Assembly: GCA_900545135.1 (NCBI GenBank)
Contig: UQXL01000001.1
Location: forward strand, 86,857 to 150,856
Reading direction: 5' to 3'
Source: an uncultured Eubacteriales bacterium
GTDB lineage: Bacteria; Bacillota; Clostridia; Peptostreptococcales; Anaerovoracaceae
Length of the DNA: 64,000 bases
Below the pieces are notes generated by a model. That model worked only from the letters and a program-made list of their open reading frames with translations, ran no database searches and was not told where the DNA came from. Both the position numbers and the translations under genes were made by a program. Every line of letters starts with the position of its first letter. Position 1 is the first letter of the stretch. This document shows, one piece after another, positions 1 to 8,349 of this stretch.

Positions 1-354
1 GTTTGAAGTGAAAGTCAGCTTAACGCATACGTTATCGAACTGATAGACAATAAGAATTCCCTGCCTTTCGGACTTTACGACAATGAGAGGATAATCGGCA
101 TATCTCTCGGAAGGCTTAAGCACTGGTGCGAAGGCACTGAGTATTGGATAGACGAATTCGGAATCATGCCGGAAAAACAGAGCAAAGGCTTAGGAAGAGA
201 ATTTTTAAGCAAAATAGAATTCTTATTAAAGGAAGATGGTATAGATACAATTGTACTTCTCACAGAGCGAACGGTTCCCGCTTATAGATTTTATAAAAGA
301 AACGAATTCGCTGAAAGCACAGAGCAGGCTTTCATGGTGAAAACAGATTTATAG
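1..354 (+). pseudogene. GNAT-family N-acetyltransferase, 5' end outside the window, internal stop
   Basis: The reading frame is open from base 7 to the TAG at 352-354 and encodes the C-terminal two thirds of a GCN5-related acetyltransferase. The acetyl-CoA loop is visible as QSKGLG (from about base 178), followed by the late strand and helix with VPAYRFYKRNEF, the usual 'AYxFYxKxGF' of the family. The frame has no ATG, GTG or TTG before the internal ATG at 166, and the GNAT fold clearly extends upstream of it. A TGA sits in frame at bases 4-6 directly before SESQL; related enzymes carry a Trp around here, so a TGG-to-TGA change is likely. TGA is a normal stop elsewhere in the window (for example at 865-867). 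The substrate is unknown. GNAT membership is secure; the broken state is likely but rests on six bases at the window edge. Confidence 0.6.
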
Positions 355-375
355 AAACAGATTATAGGTGATGAG

Positions 376-867
376 TTGAAAAGATTGATTTTAAGTCCTC
401 TTGGCATGCTGGGCTCGGGGCTGCTCCTCGGTGCTTTGAGCAGATTTTTTGACATATATACTCAGAACATAGGAAATATATTTTCGCAGATGGCAGTATG
501 GATTTTGCTGGGAACTGTAATTTCAATCTACAGCAAAGATAAAAAATCTGCCATGATAAACATATTCCTTTTTTGTCTGGGCATGCTTGTTTCATATTAT
601 GCCGCGGCCATATTTACGGACGGAGTTTACAGCACGGTCATGATAGGCGGCTGGACGTTGTTCGCTCTTTTTTCTCCTGTGCTCGCGTACCTCGCATGGA
701 TGACAAAAGAAAAAGGCTTATTCCCTAAAATCATCGGGATAGGCATAGTTTCTGCTTCTGTGCTTTCAAGCGTTATTTTATTCGACGGTCCGCGCATATA
801 CGACGCCGCCATTGACGGCTTGCTTATATATTTCATATTTTTTAAAAGAGTCAAGAGACGGGTTTGA
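376..867 (+). CDS. DUF6518-like integral membrane protein
   Basis: A 163-residue protein that is almost entirely hydrophobic, with about five membrane segments (roughly residues 5-25, 33-53, 58-80, 85-108 and 115-140) and a basic C-terminus (KRVKRRV). It starts at a TTG at 376 preceded by AGGTGATG. Length and pattern fit the DUF6518 group of small Firmicute membrane proteins, whose function is unknown. It follows the acetyltransferase by about 20 bases, so the two may be co-transcribed. The family assignment is from overall pattern only. Confidence 0.6.
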   Translation: MKRLILSPLGMLGSGLLLGALSRFFDIYTQNIGNIFSQMAVWILLGTVISIYSKDKKSAMINIFLFCLGMLVSYYAAAIFTDGVYSTVMIGGWTLFALFSPVLAYLAWMTKEKGLFPKIIGIGIVSASVLSSVILFDGPRIYDAAIDGLLIYFIFFKRVKRRV

Positions 868-988
868 TAGATAAAAATTAAAGACCTTCGCTCCAACGCT
901 CTAAAACCTGAAAAATCATGAAAAGTTTTAAAGAGGCACGAAAGTCTTTGTTTTTAAATTAGTAACTCTTGTTTTCCCGCTGCTTCTG

Positions 989-1558
989 CTATTCCTCTAT
1001 GCTCTCAGCAAAAGTGCCGGACTCGACTTCATTCTGAGTCTTGTACGCCAGATTTTTCATCTCTTCTCTGTTGGCGGCGAGAATCTCGTTGATCTGTGTG
1101 AATGTCGCTTCCAGATTGCTGTACATTTCTCCGAAATATTTCATATTGAGCTCGTCCATCTTGCCCTGCATGTCGTAGAGCATCTTGTCCACATAATCAT
1201 AGGTTCTCATTCTCATGACGCGGGCATGAGTCTCTGCATCCTGCTTGATCTCAGCGGCAAGCTTGGTCGCCCTGATGGTTATATCGTCAGTCTCTACCAG
1301 ATAATCGGCCTGTTTCTTAGCTTCTCTGATTATGCGCTCATATTCCGTTTTAGCCTCGGCCAGTATCCTGTCTCTCTCGTCTCTTATCCATTTGGCCTGC
1401 TGCACGTCGTCTGGCAGGGCAAGCCTGATTTCGCGAACAATCTGGAAAATCTCTTCGGCATCGAGCATTATTTTGCCTGTCAAAGGAAGTCCTGTTGCTT
1501 CATCGACTATATCTTCCAACTCTTCAAGAAGTTCTAAAACTTTCATCGTATTTTCCAT
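989..1558 (-). CDS. Coiled-coil ATPase-like protein linked to coaD
   Basis: About 189 residues from the ATG at 1558. The N-terminus contains TMKVLELLEELEDIV and TGKIMLDAEEIFQIVREIR, typical of a conserved clostridial protein usually labelled 'ATPase' or V-type ATPase subunit H-like and found directly after coaD. The middle (about residues 60-120) is a charged amphipathic helix resembling DivIVA or ATP-synthase stalk segments. No Walker motif is present, so the 'ATPase' label should not be taken literally. The ATG overlaps the coaD stop as TAATG, which suggests translational coupling. A TTG at 1597 would add 13 residues inside coaD, but the overlap start with GGGAG upstream is preferred. A role in cell division or envelope organisation is only a guess. 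Confidence 0.75.
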   Translation of the reverse strand: MENTMKVLELLEELEDIVDEATGLPLTGKIMLDAEEIFQIVREIRLALPDDVQQAKWIRDERDRILAEAKTEYERIIREAKKQADYLVETDDITIRATKLAAEIKQDAETHARVMRMRTYDYVDKMLYDMQGKMDELNMKYFGEMYSNLEATFTQINEILAANREEMKNLAYKTQNEVESGTFAESIEE

Positions 1559-2043
1559 TACTTGTTCAATCTCCCTTTCATCTTTTTTAATACGCAAGGC
1601 GGTACGAGCATGTCCCCTCTTCCTCCGAGGGATATGACTTGTTTAGCCATGGTAGAACTTATAAATGCGTATTTGGAGTCGGACATCAAAAATACCGTCT
1701 CGGTCTTGTCGTTATAGAGGTACTGGTGCAGCTGCGCCATCTGCTGTTCGCTGTCAAAGTCAGACATGCCTCTGAGTCCGCGGACCACCACGCTGAAGCC
1801 GTTGTCGTTGACGAAATCAGCCAGAAGTCCGTCGCACATGTCCACTTTCACATTAGGCAGATGCGCTACTGCTTCTTCTATCATCTCCATTCTTTCCTCG
1901 AATGAAAACATGGTCTTTTTTTCAAGATTTACAACAACTCCGACTACAACTTCATCAAAGATGCCCGCCGCTCTCTCGATTATGTTCAGATGACCTAAAG
2001 TAAGCGGGTCGAAAGAGCCGGCGTAAAGCGCCTTGGTTCTCAT
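1558..2043 (-). CDS. coaD: Phosphopantetheine adenylyltransferase
   Basis: Catalyses the penultimate step of coenzyme A synthesis: ATP plus 4'-phosphopantetheine gives dephospho-CoA and pyrophosphate, in the cytoplasm. The protein (161 aa, the usual size) begins with YAGSFDPLTLGH, the nucleotidyltransferase T/HxGH motif at about residues 15-18. It has the substrate motif RGLRGMSDFD near residue 90 and the C-terminal ISSTMAKQ adenylate-binding motif. The ATG at 2043 is chosen because GGAGG lies five bases upstream; a TTG at 2055 falls inside that ribosome site. It lies in the leftward cluster rsmD-carD-coaD-ATPase-like, an order common in Firmicutes. Confidence 0.97.
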   Translation of the reverse strand: MRTKALYAGSFDPLTLGHLNIIERAAGIFDEVVVGVVVNLEKKTMFSFEERMEMIEEAVAHLPNVKVDMCDGLLADFVNDNGFSVVVRGLRGMSDFDSEQQMAQLHQYLYNDKTETVFLMSDSKYAFISSTMAKQVISLGGRGDMLVPPCVLKKMKGRLNK

Positions 2044-2146
2044 AATTTCCTCCAAATCTACTATTTTTTATTCTAACATATCAAAGTCATATAAGCAACC
2101 ATTTATCTTTATAGCCTCAGAGGCTGCCACGCATTGCTCATTATCT

Positions 2147-2665
2147 TTATACTCCGCCCTTCTCATCTTCAATACCTAGCTTTTCTCTTATATAATGGCT
2201 GACGTTCTGCGCGCTCAGTTTGAGGGAAAAAGAAAATTCCTGCTCGATTATTTCCTCTGCGGTCTTTAACATATCTGCGTCCGTCGCTGAAAGTCCTTTT
2301 TTGCTTTCCTTTGATTTAAAATACAGGCAGCTTGCGAGCATGAGCAGCTCACGCTCATCTCTCCTTGCGATGATTTCTTTAAATTCCTTCGTTCTCTGTT
2401 TTCTATCTTCTATCCAGAGAAGATCGTCGTTCTTTACGCTCAAAATCACTTCGTCAATCTGCTCATGAGTCAATATAGGCCTCATCCGCTCGGTGAGCTT
2501 ATCGTTATCGGCCGGTACAAATATGCTCTCGGCATTTTGATTTATCGGTTTTAAAACATAATAATCGTGCCCTGCGGATTTTTTGCCGAAAGACATGAAA
2601 CGAATATCTTCTATCCTGCAAATTCCGCTGGTACTGTAGTTGACATAATCATCTTTGCAAAACAT
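2147..2665 (-). CDS. CarD/CdnL family transcription regulator
   Basis: A 172-residue protein opening with FCKDDYVNYSTSGICRIEDI, the Tudor-like RNA-polymerase-interaction domain shared by CarD, CdnL and the TRCF N-terminus (about residues 1-60), with YVLKPINQNAESIFVPADN typical of the domain's last strands. The remaining 110 residues are helical and charged, as in the CarD DNA-contacting domain. Members bind the RNA polymerase beta subunit and stabilise open complexes, often at rRNA promoters. The gene sits between rsmD and coaD in the same leftward cluster, with about 100-150 bases on each side. Family assignment is confident; its targets are not visible. Confidence 0.87.
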   Translation of the reverse strand: MFCKDDYVNYSTSGICRIEDIRFMSFGKKSAGHDYYVLKPINQNAESIFVPADNDKLTERMRPILTHEQIDEVILSVKNDDLLWIEDRKQRTKEFKEIIARRDERELLMLASCLYFKSKESKKGLSATDADMLKTAEEIIEQEFSFSLKLSAQNVSHYIREKLGIEDEKGGV

Positions 2666-2818
2666 CAGTCCGCCTCTCTTTCCCCTTGCAAAAAGCTGAA
2701 AACCACTCTATATATTTGATTATACCAAAAATAAGAACGGCTTTTCAAAAGTTATTTTAAAAACGACGCGAAAAAAGGTGGAAATTCTCTCCGCCCCACA
2801 TGACACCCAAATGACAGC

Positions 2819-3355
2819 TTATTGATAAACGCTCAGAATTATGTTGCCGTACTTTCTCTCTTTTATCTTTACAAATCCGGCCAGTTCTTCAGGCAGCGCC
2901 AAGTCGCTCCTGTGCTCTGCCACGATGACGCCGTCTTCTGCCAAAAGTCCCATCTGAGCTATCTTATCAAAGCAGCTCTGATAATATCCAGATTCATAAG
3001 GCGGATCCAGCAGAAACACGTCTACCTTTTCTTCTATTTTATCCAGCGCTCTGAGATAATCACCGGCAAGCAGCACTGCTCTGCTGCCGGCTCTGCAGTA
3101 TTCTATATTTCTCCTTATTATCCCTATGCTTTTCCTCGAATTGTCCGCGAAATAGCATTTAGCCGCGCCTCTTGAAATGGCTTCCAGCCCCAGATTGCCT
3201 GTTCCTGAAAACAGATCTGCGCATACTCCATCGTAAAGCCATGGCGAAATTATGCTGAACATGGCTTCCTTGACTTTGTCCGTCGTCGGTCTTATCTGAT
3301 TATCATCAGGCGCTTCAAGTCTCCTGCCTTTAAATTCTCCTGCAATTATTCTCAT
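2819..3355 (-). CDS. rsmD: 16S rRNA (guanine966-N2)-methyltransferase
   Basis: Transfers a methyl group from S-adenosylmethionine to N2 of G966 in 16S rRNA. The protein starts MRIIAGEFKGRRL, the conserved RsmD N-terminus, contains RPTTDKVKEAMFSI, the SAM motif DLFSGTGNLGLEAISRGA and the catalytic LLDPPYE. From the ATG at 3355, which has GGAG six bases upstream, it is 178 residues, normal for the family. A longer in-frame reading to 3418 would add 21 residues not found in relatives. A probable promoter lies at 3460-3488. It heads the leftward rsmD-carD-coaD cluster. Confidence 0.95.
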   Translation of the reverse strand: MRIIAGEFKGRRLEAPDDNQIRPTTDKVKEAMFSIISPWLYDGVCADLFSGTGNLGLEAISRGAAKCYFADNSRKSIGIIRRNIEYCRAGSRAVLLAGDYLRALDKIEEKVDVFLLDPPYESGYYQSCFDKIAQMGLLAEDGVIVAEHRSDLALPEELAGFVKIKERKYGNIILSVYQ

Positions 3356-3459
3356 AAACATCTCCGCCGCAAGTTTCGAGCCGCTGTCATCTTTGTACAC
3401 GCCGCAGGCTCCGCGCATTTTTAAACTAAAATAACAAATACTAAATTTATTATAAATTT

Positions 3460-3488
3460 AATATAACTCATATCAAAAATAAAATCAA
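3460..3488 (-). promoter_or_regulatory. Probable sigma-A promoter of the rsmD cluster
   Basis: On the minus strand TTGATT (3483-3488) and TATATT (3460-3465) are separated by exactly 17 bases in a very AT-rich stretch about 105 bases before the rsmD start. Confidence 0.45.
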
Positions 3489-3570
3489 ATTTTTCGCGGC
3501 TGAAACCTCTGCCGGCGGAATTCGGAAAAGCCGTCAAAAGAGCCGTCAAAAGAGCTGCCAAAGGAGTCCA

Positions 3571-3598
3571 GAATAACCATTTATTGCATGACATAATA
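3571..3598 (+). promoter_or_regulatory. Candidate sigma-G promoter of the spore protein gene
   Basis: GAATA (3571-3575) and CATAATA (3592-3598) match the forespore sigma-G consensus elements GHATR and CATWMTA. The spacer is 16 bases, one or two shorter than usual. The -10 lies 45 bases before the spore-protein ATG, and forespore expression is expected for this family. Confidence 0.4.
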
Positions 3599-3643
3599 AT
3601 TTCTCCTGGTGTAACACTATTGATGTAATAGGAGGTGAACAAA

Positions 3644-3844
3644 ATGTCATTACAAGATAAGATGAACATCAATGCAAAGCCTGCATTAAAGAGTCTGAAG
3701 ACAGAAGTTGCTAATGAGCTTGGTCTTTCTAACTACGAACAGGCTGATAAGGGTAACCTTACTGCTAGACAGAACGGTTACGTTGGCGGCTATATGACTA
3801 AGAAATTAGTTGAAATGGCTGAAAGACAGTTGGCTGGAAAATAA
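3644..3844 (+). CDS. Alpha/beta-type small acid-soluble spore protein
   Basis: A DNA-binding protein that coats and protects the chromosome in dormant spores and is degraded by the GPR protease at germination. The 66-residue protein has the family's two conserved blocks: LKTEVANELGL, with the GPR cleavage site after Glu21 (E-V-A), and GNLTARQNGYVGGYMTKKLV. The ATG at 3644 is preceded by GGAGGTGA with eight bases between. A GTG inside that ribosome site is less likely to be used. It is a lone rightward gene among leftward ones, with its own sigma-G-like promoter and terminator, and shows that the organism can sporulate. Confidence 0.95.
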   Translation: MSLQDKMNINAKPALKSLKTEVANELGLSNYEQADKGNLTARQNGYVGGYMTKKLVEMAERQLAGK

Positions 3845-3891
3845 TTTTTCCACAGAATGAAAATTTATCGTTATATTTCTTAACAAAGAAG

Positions 3892-3923
3892 AACGTCCGG
3901 GAGATTACTGCCGGACGTTTTTC
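3892..3923 (+). terminator. Rho-independent terminator of the spore protein gene
   Basis: A perfect 9-bp stem, AACGTCCGG (3892-3900) with CCGGACGTT (3911-3919), separated by a 10-base loop and followed by a T run. Confidence 0.9.
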
Positions 3924-3961
3924 TCTGTTGCAATTCCTGCTGTGCAGCAAAACAGCCGGAT

Positions 3962-4198
3962 CTAAATCACCAGCTGATATACTCCCGCTACGCTGAGCCC
4001 TGCTTTATCGATATCGCCTTCGATCCTATCCTTATTTTCTGGAGAAGTTCTGAAGCACATTCCGCAGCTGGCAGAAATTATTCTCGGTACAGGTATGAGT
4101 CTGCCCTCGATTTCGTTCTGCTTGCAATATTTTTCAAACCGCATGGCATCAGTCGTGGAATTGAATGTTATTATAAGCCTGAGTTCTTTCTGTCTCAT
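3962..4198 (-). CDS. DUF3343 protein, putative Se/S carrier-like
   Basis: A 78-residue protein with the DUF3343 pattern: an N-terminal strand LRLIITFNSTTDAMRFEKYC, then RLIPVPRIISASCGMCFR with the conserved Cys pair CGMC, and a short ferredoxin-like C-terminus. The family is annotated as a putative selenium or sulfur carrier and regularly accompanies YedF, which lies directly upstream here (42 bases between). The ATG at 4198 is chosen over a TTG at 4204. A role in handling persulfide or perselenide sulfur is inferred from neighbourhood only. Confidence 0.85.
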   Translation of the reverse strand: MRQKELRLIITFNSTTDAMRFEKYCKQNEIEGRLIPVPRIISASCGMCFRTSPENKDRIEGDIDKAGLSVAGVYQLVI

Positions 4199-4240
4199 GG
4201 TCAAATCTCTATAATCTGCAAACTCTACGATCCCGGAGTT

Positions 4241-4852
4241 CTACGGTCTCAGGATCTTTGCCGCGCCGTTCATGGTCTCGACGATGCTGTACATGTTAGT
4301 AACCGTTCCCACGGCCAACTTGTCCTTAAGGTTATAGTAGTCAAGACATGTTCCGCATGTCATTATTTCAACGCCCTGAGCTTCCATGTTCTTGAGGTCT
4401 TCAAGGGAAGCAGAGCCCTCGGTCGTGATCGTAGCTCCGCCGTTATAGAACAGGATAGTCTTAGGAAGCTGGTCAAGCTGCGAAACAGCATATATAAAGC
4501 CTTTCATCAGAACCTTTCCCAGTTCGTCGTTGCCTGAGCCCATGCGGTCAGAACTTATCACAACGACGGTATCGCCGCGCATATCCAGGTTGCAGGCAAT
4601 GTTCTCTTCATTGACTTCTACAGGAGCTCCCTCATAATTTATGCTTACAGTAAAATTCTTTTCTTCCAGCTTCTCGCTCTTAGCTTCAAGATTCTGGCTC
4701 TGGGCCAGACGAAGCAGATTCTGTACTGCCACTTCATTGTCCACGTGCACTTCGACGACGCCTGCCTCCTTCATTTCCTTAAGCGCCTTGGTGGCTTTCA
4801 CTACAGGGATTGGGCACTGCTCGCCGATTGCGTTTACTTCGATCTTTTTCAT
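4241..4852 (-). CDS. yedF: Sulfurtransferase-like selenium metabolism protein YedF
   Basis: A 203-residue fusion of a TusA-like domain (about residues 1-75), with the active-site CPIP at Cys13, and a DsrE-like domain (about 95-203) carrying MTCGTCLDYYNL. TusA-type cysteines carry persulfide sulfur; the YedF family is associated with genomes that use selenium, but its exact reaction is not established. It is followed by DUF3343, a common partner. The ATG at 4852 has AGGAGGATGAGACG upstream. The promoter at 4913-4941 overlaps one arm of a 14-bp inverted repeat that could be an operator. No selenium synthesis genes (selA, selB, selD) lie in this window. Confidence 0.9.
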   Translation of the reverse strand: MKKIEVNAIGEQCPIPVVKATKALKEMKEAGVVEVHVDNEVAVQNLLRLAQSQNLEAKSEKLEEKNFTVSINYEGAPVEVNEENIACNLDMRGDTVVVISSDRMGSGNDELGKVLMKGFIYAVSQLDQLPKTILFYNGGATITTEGSASLEDLKNMEAQGVEIMTCGTCLDYYNLKDKLAVGTVTNMYSIVETMNGAAKILRP

Positions 4853-4912
4853 CTCGTCTCATCCTCCTTATGCTTATCATTATATATCTTTATTTCATGA
4901 AATACTACCTTA

Positions 4913-4941
4913 AGCATACAATCAAAAGCATGGTTTGACAA
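4913..4941 (-). promoter_or_regulatory. Probable promoter of yedF-DUF3343
   Basis: Minus strand TTGTCA (4936-4941) and TATGCT (4913-4918) with a 17-base spacer, about 60 bases before the yedF ATG. Confidence 0.5.
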
Positions 4942-5005
4942 CTCTAAATTTATCATAGGCGCTGCGTATGTCATCACAGCTACACTATAACTTTAGAATT
5001 GTCAA
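4935..5005. repeat. 14-bp inverted repeat at the yedF promoter
   Basis: Arms at 4935-4948 (TTGACAACTCTAAA) and 4992-5005 (TTTAGAATTGTCAA) pair in 13 of 14 positions with 43 bases between them. The left arm covers the -35 of the yedF promoter. It could be a paired operator or the base of an RNA stem. Confidence 0.5.
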
Positions 5006-5049
5006 TGGGTCCACCGAGAACGTTTCATTTCCCCATTATTCTTCAAATG

Positions 5050-5430
5050 TCATTCCGCTTCGTCGACATTATCTTTCAGTATGCCGTTGAGCTTTGAAAT
5101 CGCGCTGGCCGTATACTCATATATGCCCTTGGCAAAGAGCGCCACTATGGTCAGAACGGACATGACGTCCACATATTCCTCAGGCACAGTGAGGCCCACG
5201 AGAGAAATAAACCGCGGAAAAGCGCTTATGGCTATGGTCAGCAGCGTCACTCCCGCGCATACTGCGAAAAACCGTATCACGTCGTCGTATACTCTTTTGC
5301 AGCTCCAGCACTGATGAACTATCTTAACATTATAATATATATCCAGCAAAAAATTGGCCAGCCACACTATCGCCAAAAGTATGGCGGCATATCCTATATC
5401 TGTAAGATTTCCCAATATCAAATCCAGCAT
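5050..5430 (-). CDS. Small membrane protein, holin-like pattern
   Basis: A 126-residue protein not assigned with certainty. It has a hydrophobic N-terminus (about residues 5-32), a cytoplasm-like stretch HQCWSCKRVYDDV with a Cys-x-x-Cys, a second hydrophobic hairpin (about 50-75) and a third segment (about 84-103), then an acidic tail. The layout resembles small membrane proteins annotated as phage holin family in Firmicutes, but no phage genes are nearby. It lies alone between recG and yedF. Confidence 0.6.
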   Translation of the reverse strand: MLDLILGNLTDIGYAAILLAIVWLANFLLDIYYNVKIVHQCWSCKRVYDDVIRFFAVCAGVTLLTIAISAFPRFISLVGLTVPEEYVDVMSVLTIVALFAKGIYEYTASAISKLNGILKDNVDEAE

Positions 5431-5450
5431 ATCATAACCTCCCGCCGCCG

Positions 5451-5495
5451 TTTAAGCGCCGTTTTCAAGCGTCATTTTTAAGCGCTGTTTTCAAG
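5451..5495. repeat. Short direct repeat between recG and the membrane protein
   Basis: A 19-base unit TTTAAGCGCYGTTTTCAAG occurs at 5451-5469 and 5477-5495 (period 26, one difference). The surrounding bases 5431-5628 hold further GCGC-rich fragments and no gene. Confidence 0.7.
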
Positions 5496-5628
5496 GCGCT
5501 GCTTTTCTGCTTCTAAAGGCGCTGGAGCGCTGGCTCCCGCGTCCCGCGCCGTCTGCATTGCGGCTCAGTTTATAATATGCGTTTTGAAATATGGGGTTTA
5601 AATAATATTCATATTTATCTTTTTAAAT

Positions 5629-7674
5629 TTAAAGATTAAGCTGTATGTTTTCGCCGAACATCCTCTTTACTTTTTGCCTCAGCGGTCTGCTTTCCGCTTT
5701 TTCAAGACCCGGATCGTCTGTAAGGATCCCGGCGGCCGCATCTTTCACGTCTTCAAGTATATCCACATGGCGCACCAAATCGCTCACATTGAGTTCGGGC
5801 AGTCCATGCTGCCTCGTGCCGAAGATTTCTCCCGGCCCTCTGAGCTTTAAGTCTTCCTCTGCTATTACAAATCCGTTCTCAGTGCTCAGCATGATCTCGT
5901 TGCGCTTGTTTGCTATCTTGCTCTCATGTCCGCATACCAGGATGCAGTAAGACTGGTGCTTTCCCCTGCCGACTCTTCCCCTCAGCTGGTGAAGCTGGGC
6001 GAGGCCGAATCTCTCGCAGTTTTCTATGACCATTACCGTGGCGTTGGCCACATCTATTCCGACTTCGATAACAACAGTAGAAACGAGAATATCTGTAAGA
6101 CCGGCAGCGAATTTTTCCATCACCGCGTCCTTTTCTTCCTGCTTCATCGCTCCGTGAACGAGGCTTACTCTCATGGACGGATGCTTTGCTGAAATTTCTT
6201 CATAGAGTTCTTCGGCTGACTTCAGATCCATGGTCTCTGACTCTTCTATCAGAGGCGCCACCACATAGCATTGCCTGCCCTCTCTTACCTGGCTTTCTAC
6301 AAAATCATATATCTTGTCCCTGGCGTCGTCGTTTCTGAGAAAAGTCCTTATCGGTATCCTGCCTTTTGGCATGGTATCTATAACCGATATGTCAAGGTCG
6401 CCGTATAGAATCACAGCCAGAGTCCTTGGAATCGGCGTTGCTGTCATTACGAGCACATTAGGGTCGGCGCCCTTGGCCGCCAGCAGCGCCCGCTGATTCA
6501 CTCCGAAGCGGTGCTGCTCGTCGGTAATGACTGTGCCGAGGGATTTAAAAATAACGTCGGGCTGGATTATGGCGTGGGTCCCCACCAGCACGTCTGTTTC
6601 TCCTGAAGCAAGTCTCTCGAGGACCTGACTTTTCTCCCTAGCTTTCATGCTGCTGCACAACAGATCTACTTTCAGCCCCAGGGGCTCAAAATCGCGGCAT
6701 AAGGAGGCGTAATGCTGTTTGGCAAGCAATTCCGTAGGCGCCATCATAGCTGCCTGAAAGCCGCTTTTTACAGTCTTGTACATGGCCAGCTCAGCCACTA
6801 CCGTCTTTCCTGAGCCGACGTCTCCCTGGACCAGCCTGTTCATGGCTCTGTCGGAAGCCAAGTCTTTCTCTATGTCTTCCCATACCCGCTTCTGCCCCGT
6901 TGTCAGGCTGAAAGGCAGACTGTCGGTAAACTCTTTAACCGGGATATCCCTTCTTATGTAAATACCTCTGCCCGCTTCGCTTCTCCCCTGCTTGATGTAA
7001 AGCAAACCTGTCTGCAGAGTGAGCAGTTCTTCAAATACCATCCTGTAGCGGGCCTCGCCGACCTGCCTTGTATCCTCGGGGAAATGTATCTTCTCCAGCG
7101 CATACGACGGACTGCACAGATTATATCTTTCGACGATTTCATCGGAAAGCCATTCTTCCACCTGTGAAGCCGCCGAAGCTGCCTCACGCTGCAGCTTTCT
7201 CAGATATTGCTGGGTAATCCCCTCCGTCAGCGGATAGACAGGGAAAATGCCTCTCGCATCAGCCTCTTCCCCCAGCTTATGGAACTCCGGATGCGCCATC
7301 TGCCTCCGTCCTGCCCTTATAGATATCTTGCCGTAAAATGTATATTCGCGTCCTATTTCAAATAGGCCGGCCAAGTATCTGCCGTTGAAAAAGATGATTT
7401 CCAGATTGGCGGAATTGTCCTGTACCATGATTCTCAGCGGAGATTTTCTGTTGTATGGATTGGCTCCCAGCTTCTTAGATATGACCTTGCCGCTGACCAG
7501 CACGTCTTTATCCTCAGGAGCCTCCATGATAGCCGTTATTTCCCGCCTGTCCTCGTATTTTCGCGGCATGAGATGCAGAAGATCGTCTATCGTTTCAACC
7601 CTCAAATTTTTGAGGAGCGCGGCTTTCTTTGCGCCGACTCCTTTTATCTCACTGACCTTATCTTGCAGCTTCAT
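5629..7674 (-). CDS. recG: ATP-dependent DNA helicase RecG
   Basis: Remodels stalled replication forks and branch-migrates Holliday junctions. The 681-residue protein has the RecG N-terminal wedge/OB region (about 1-235, with the helix-hairpin-helix-like start VSEIKGVGAKKAALLKNL), helicase motif I GDVGSGKT near residue 285, motif II DEQH near 390, motif III MTATPIPRTL, and motif VI QLRGRVGRGKHQSYC. Length is normal for Firmicutes. The ATG at 7674 overlaps the end of asp23 by 17 bases, so the two are probably co-transcribed, an order seen in many Clostridia. Confidence 0.98.
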   Translation of the reverse strand: MKLQDKVSEIKGVGAKKAALLKNLRVETIDDLLHLMPRKYEDRREITAIMEAPEDKDVLVSGKVISKKLGANPYNRKSPLRIMVQDNSANLEIIFFNGRYLAGLFEIGREYTFYGKISIRAGRRQMAHPEFHKLGEEADARGIFPVYPLTEGITQQYLRKLQREAASAASQVEEWLSDEIVERYNLCSPSYALEKIHFPEDTRQVGEARYRMVFEELLTLQTGLLYIKQGRSEAGRGIYIRRDIPVKEFTDSLPFSLTTGQKRVWEDIEKDLASDRAMNRLVQGDVGSGKTVVAELAMYKTVKSGFQAAMMAPTELLAKQHYASLCRDFEPLGLKVDLLCSSMKAREKSQVLERLASGETDVLVGTHAIIQPDVIFKSLGTVITDEQHRFGVNQRALLAAKGADPNVLVMTATPIPRTLAVILYGDLDISVIDTMPKGRIPIRTFLRNDDARDKIYDFVESQVREGRQCYVVAPLIEESETMDLKSAEELYEEISAKHPSMRVSLVHGAMKQEEKDAVMEKFAAGLTDILVSTVVIEVGIDVANATVMVIENCERFGLAQLHQLRGRVGRGKHQSYCILVCGHESKIANKRNEIMLSTENGFVIAEEDLKLRGPGEIFGTRQHGLPELNVSDLVRHVDILEDVKDAAAGILTDDPGLEKAESRPLRQKVKRMFGENIQLNL

Positions 7675-8065
7675 ATTCTCTCTTTACCTCTATATCGCGC
7701 TCGGCGATCTGCTTAGATTTGACGCCTACGATGTGCAGCGTTATAACGCCTCTATGACACGGAAAAAGCTGCTGCATTTCTTCCTGTATATGGTCGAGGA
7801 CGGTGTCGGTAACGCTTTTTATACTGCTGCCGAACTGCACTATACCTGAAAAGCTCAGATAATATGCGCCTTCTTTTTCTTCTATCTCAAAATTGCCGGA
7901 AATGTCTCCGACACCTATGCGTGAGGCCACTCCCAGTATTCTGCCTCTTTCCGATGAAAGGAAAAGCTTGCCCTCTGTCTTTTCGGCTGCTCTCAGTATG
8001 ACTTTTGCTATGACATTATTGTTGACCGTCACGGTTCCAAGTCTTGTTTTTTTACTCAATGTCAT
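7658..8065 (-). CDS. Asp23/Gls24 family envelope stress protein
   Basis: A 135-residue Asp23/Gls24 domain protein with the family's early V-x-N-N-V-I-A-K-V-I pattern, a central region GRILGVASRIGVGDIS, and the terminal motif VTLHIVGV-like ITLHIVGVK. Members are abundant membrane-proximal proteins tied to envelope stress or alkaline shock. The ATG at 8065 has AAAGGAGATAGAGAG upstream and is preferred over an in-frame reading to 8134. The gene runs into recG with a 17-base overlap. Confidence 0.88.
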   Translation of the reverse strand: MTLSKKTRLGTVTVNNNVIAKVILRAAEKTEGKLFLSSERGRILGVASRIGVGDISGNFEIEEKEGAYYLSFSGIVQFGSSIKSVTDTVLDHIQEEMQQLFPCHRGVITLHIVGVKSKQIAERDIEVKREYEAAR

Positions 8066-8137
8066 CTCTCTATCTCCTTTATCATACATTTTAACAGTGA
8101 AAACCGCCGCGCTTTTCTGTGCCTGTCGGATCATCGG

Positions 8138-8197
8138 CTGAAGAAGCGGCGCGGAAGCTTTGCCTCGTCGTCTGAAGAAGCGGCGCGGAAGCTTTGC
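8138..8197. repeat. Two 26-bp direct repeats
   Basis: An identical 26-base GC-rich unit beginning CTGAAGAAGCGGCGCGGAAG occurs at 8138-8163 and 8172-8197 (period 34). It lies just upstream of asp23 in a stretch without genes. Confidence 0.85.
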
Positions 8198-8349
8198 ATT
8201 TTCGGGTGGCGGACAGGTCTGGCCTGCGACTCATATATTCTCAACGCCGGCGGCTGCAAGTTTTACTAACGCCGGCGGCGAGCTAGCTATATTTGATTCA
8301 TTTCAGATATGCTTAGCAATTCAATACCTATTTTGTAATATTATGGTAA

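Noticed and set aside
3421..3672. Small leftward frame encoding a hydrophobic peptide opposite the spore gene
   Set aside because: An AGGAG precedes an internal ATG at 3594, but the frame runs through the rsmD promoter and the candidate sigma-G promoter, and its C-terminus is just AT-rich promoter DNA.
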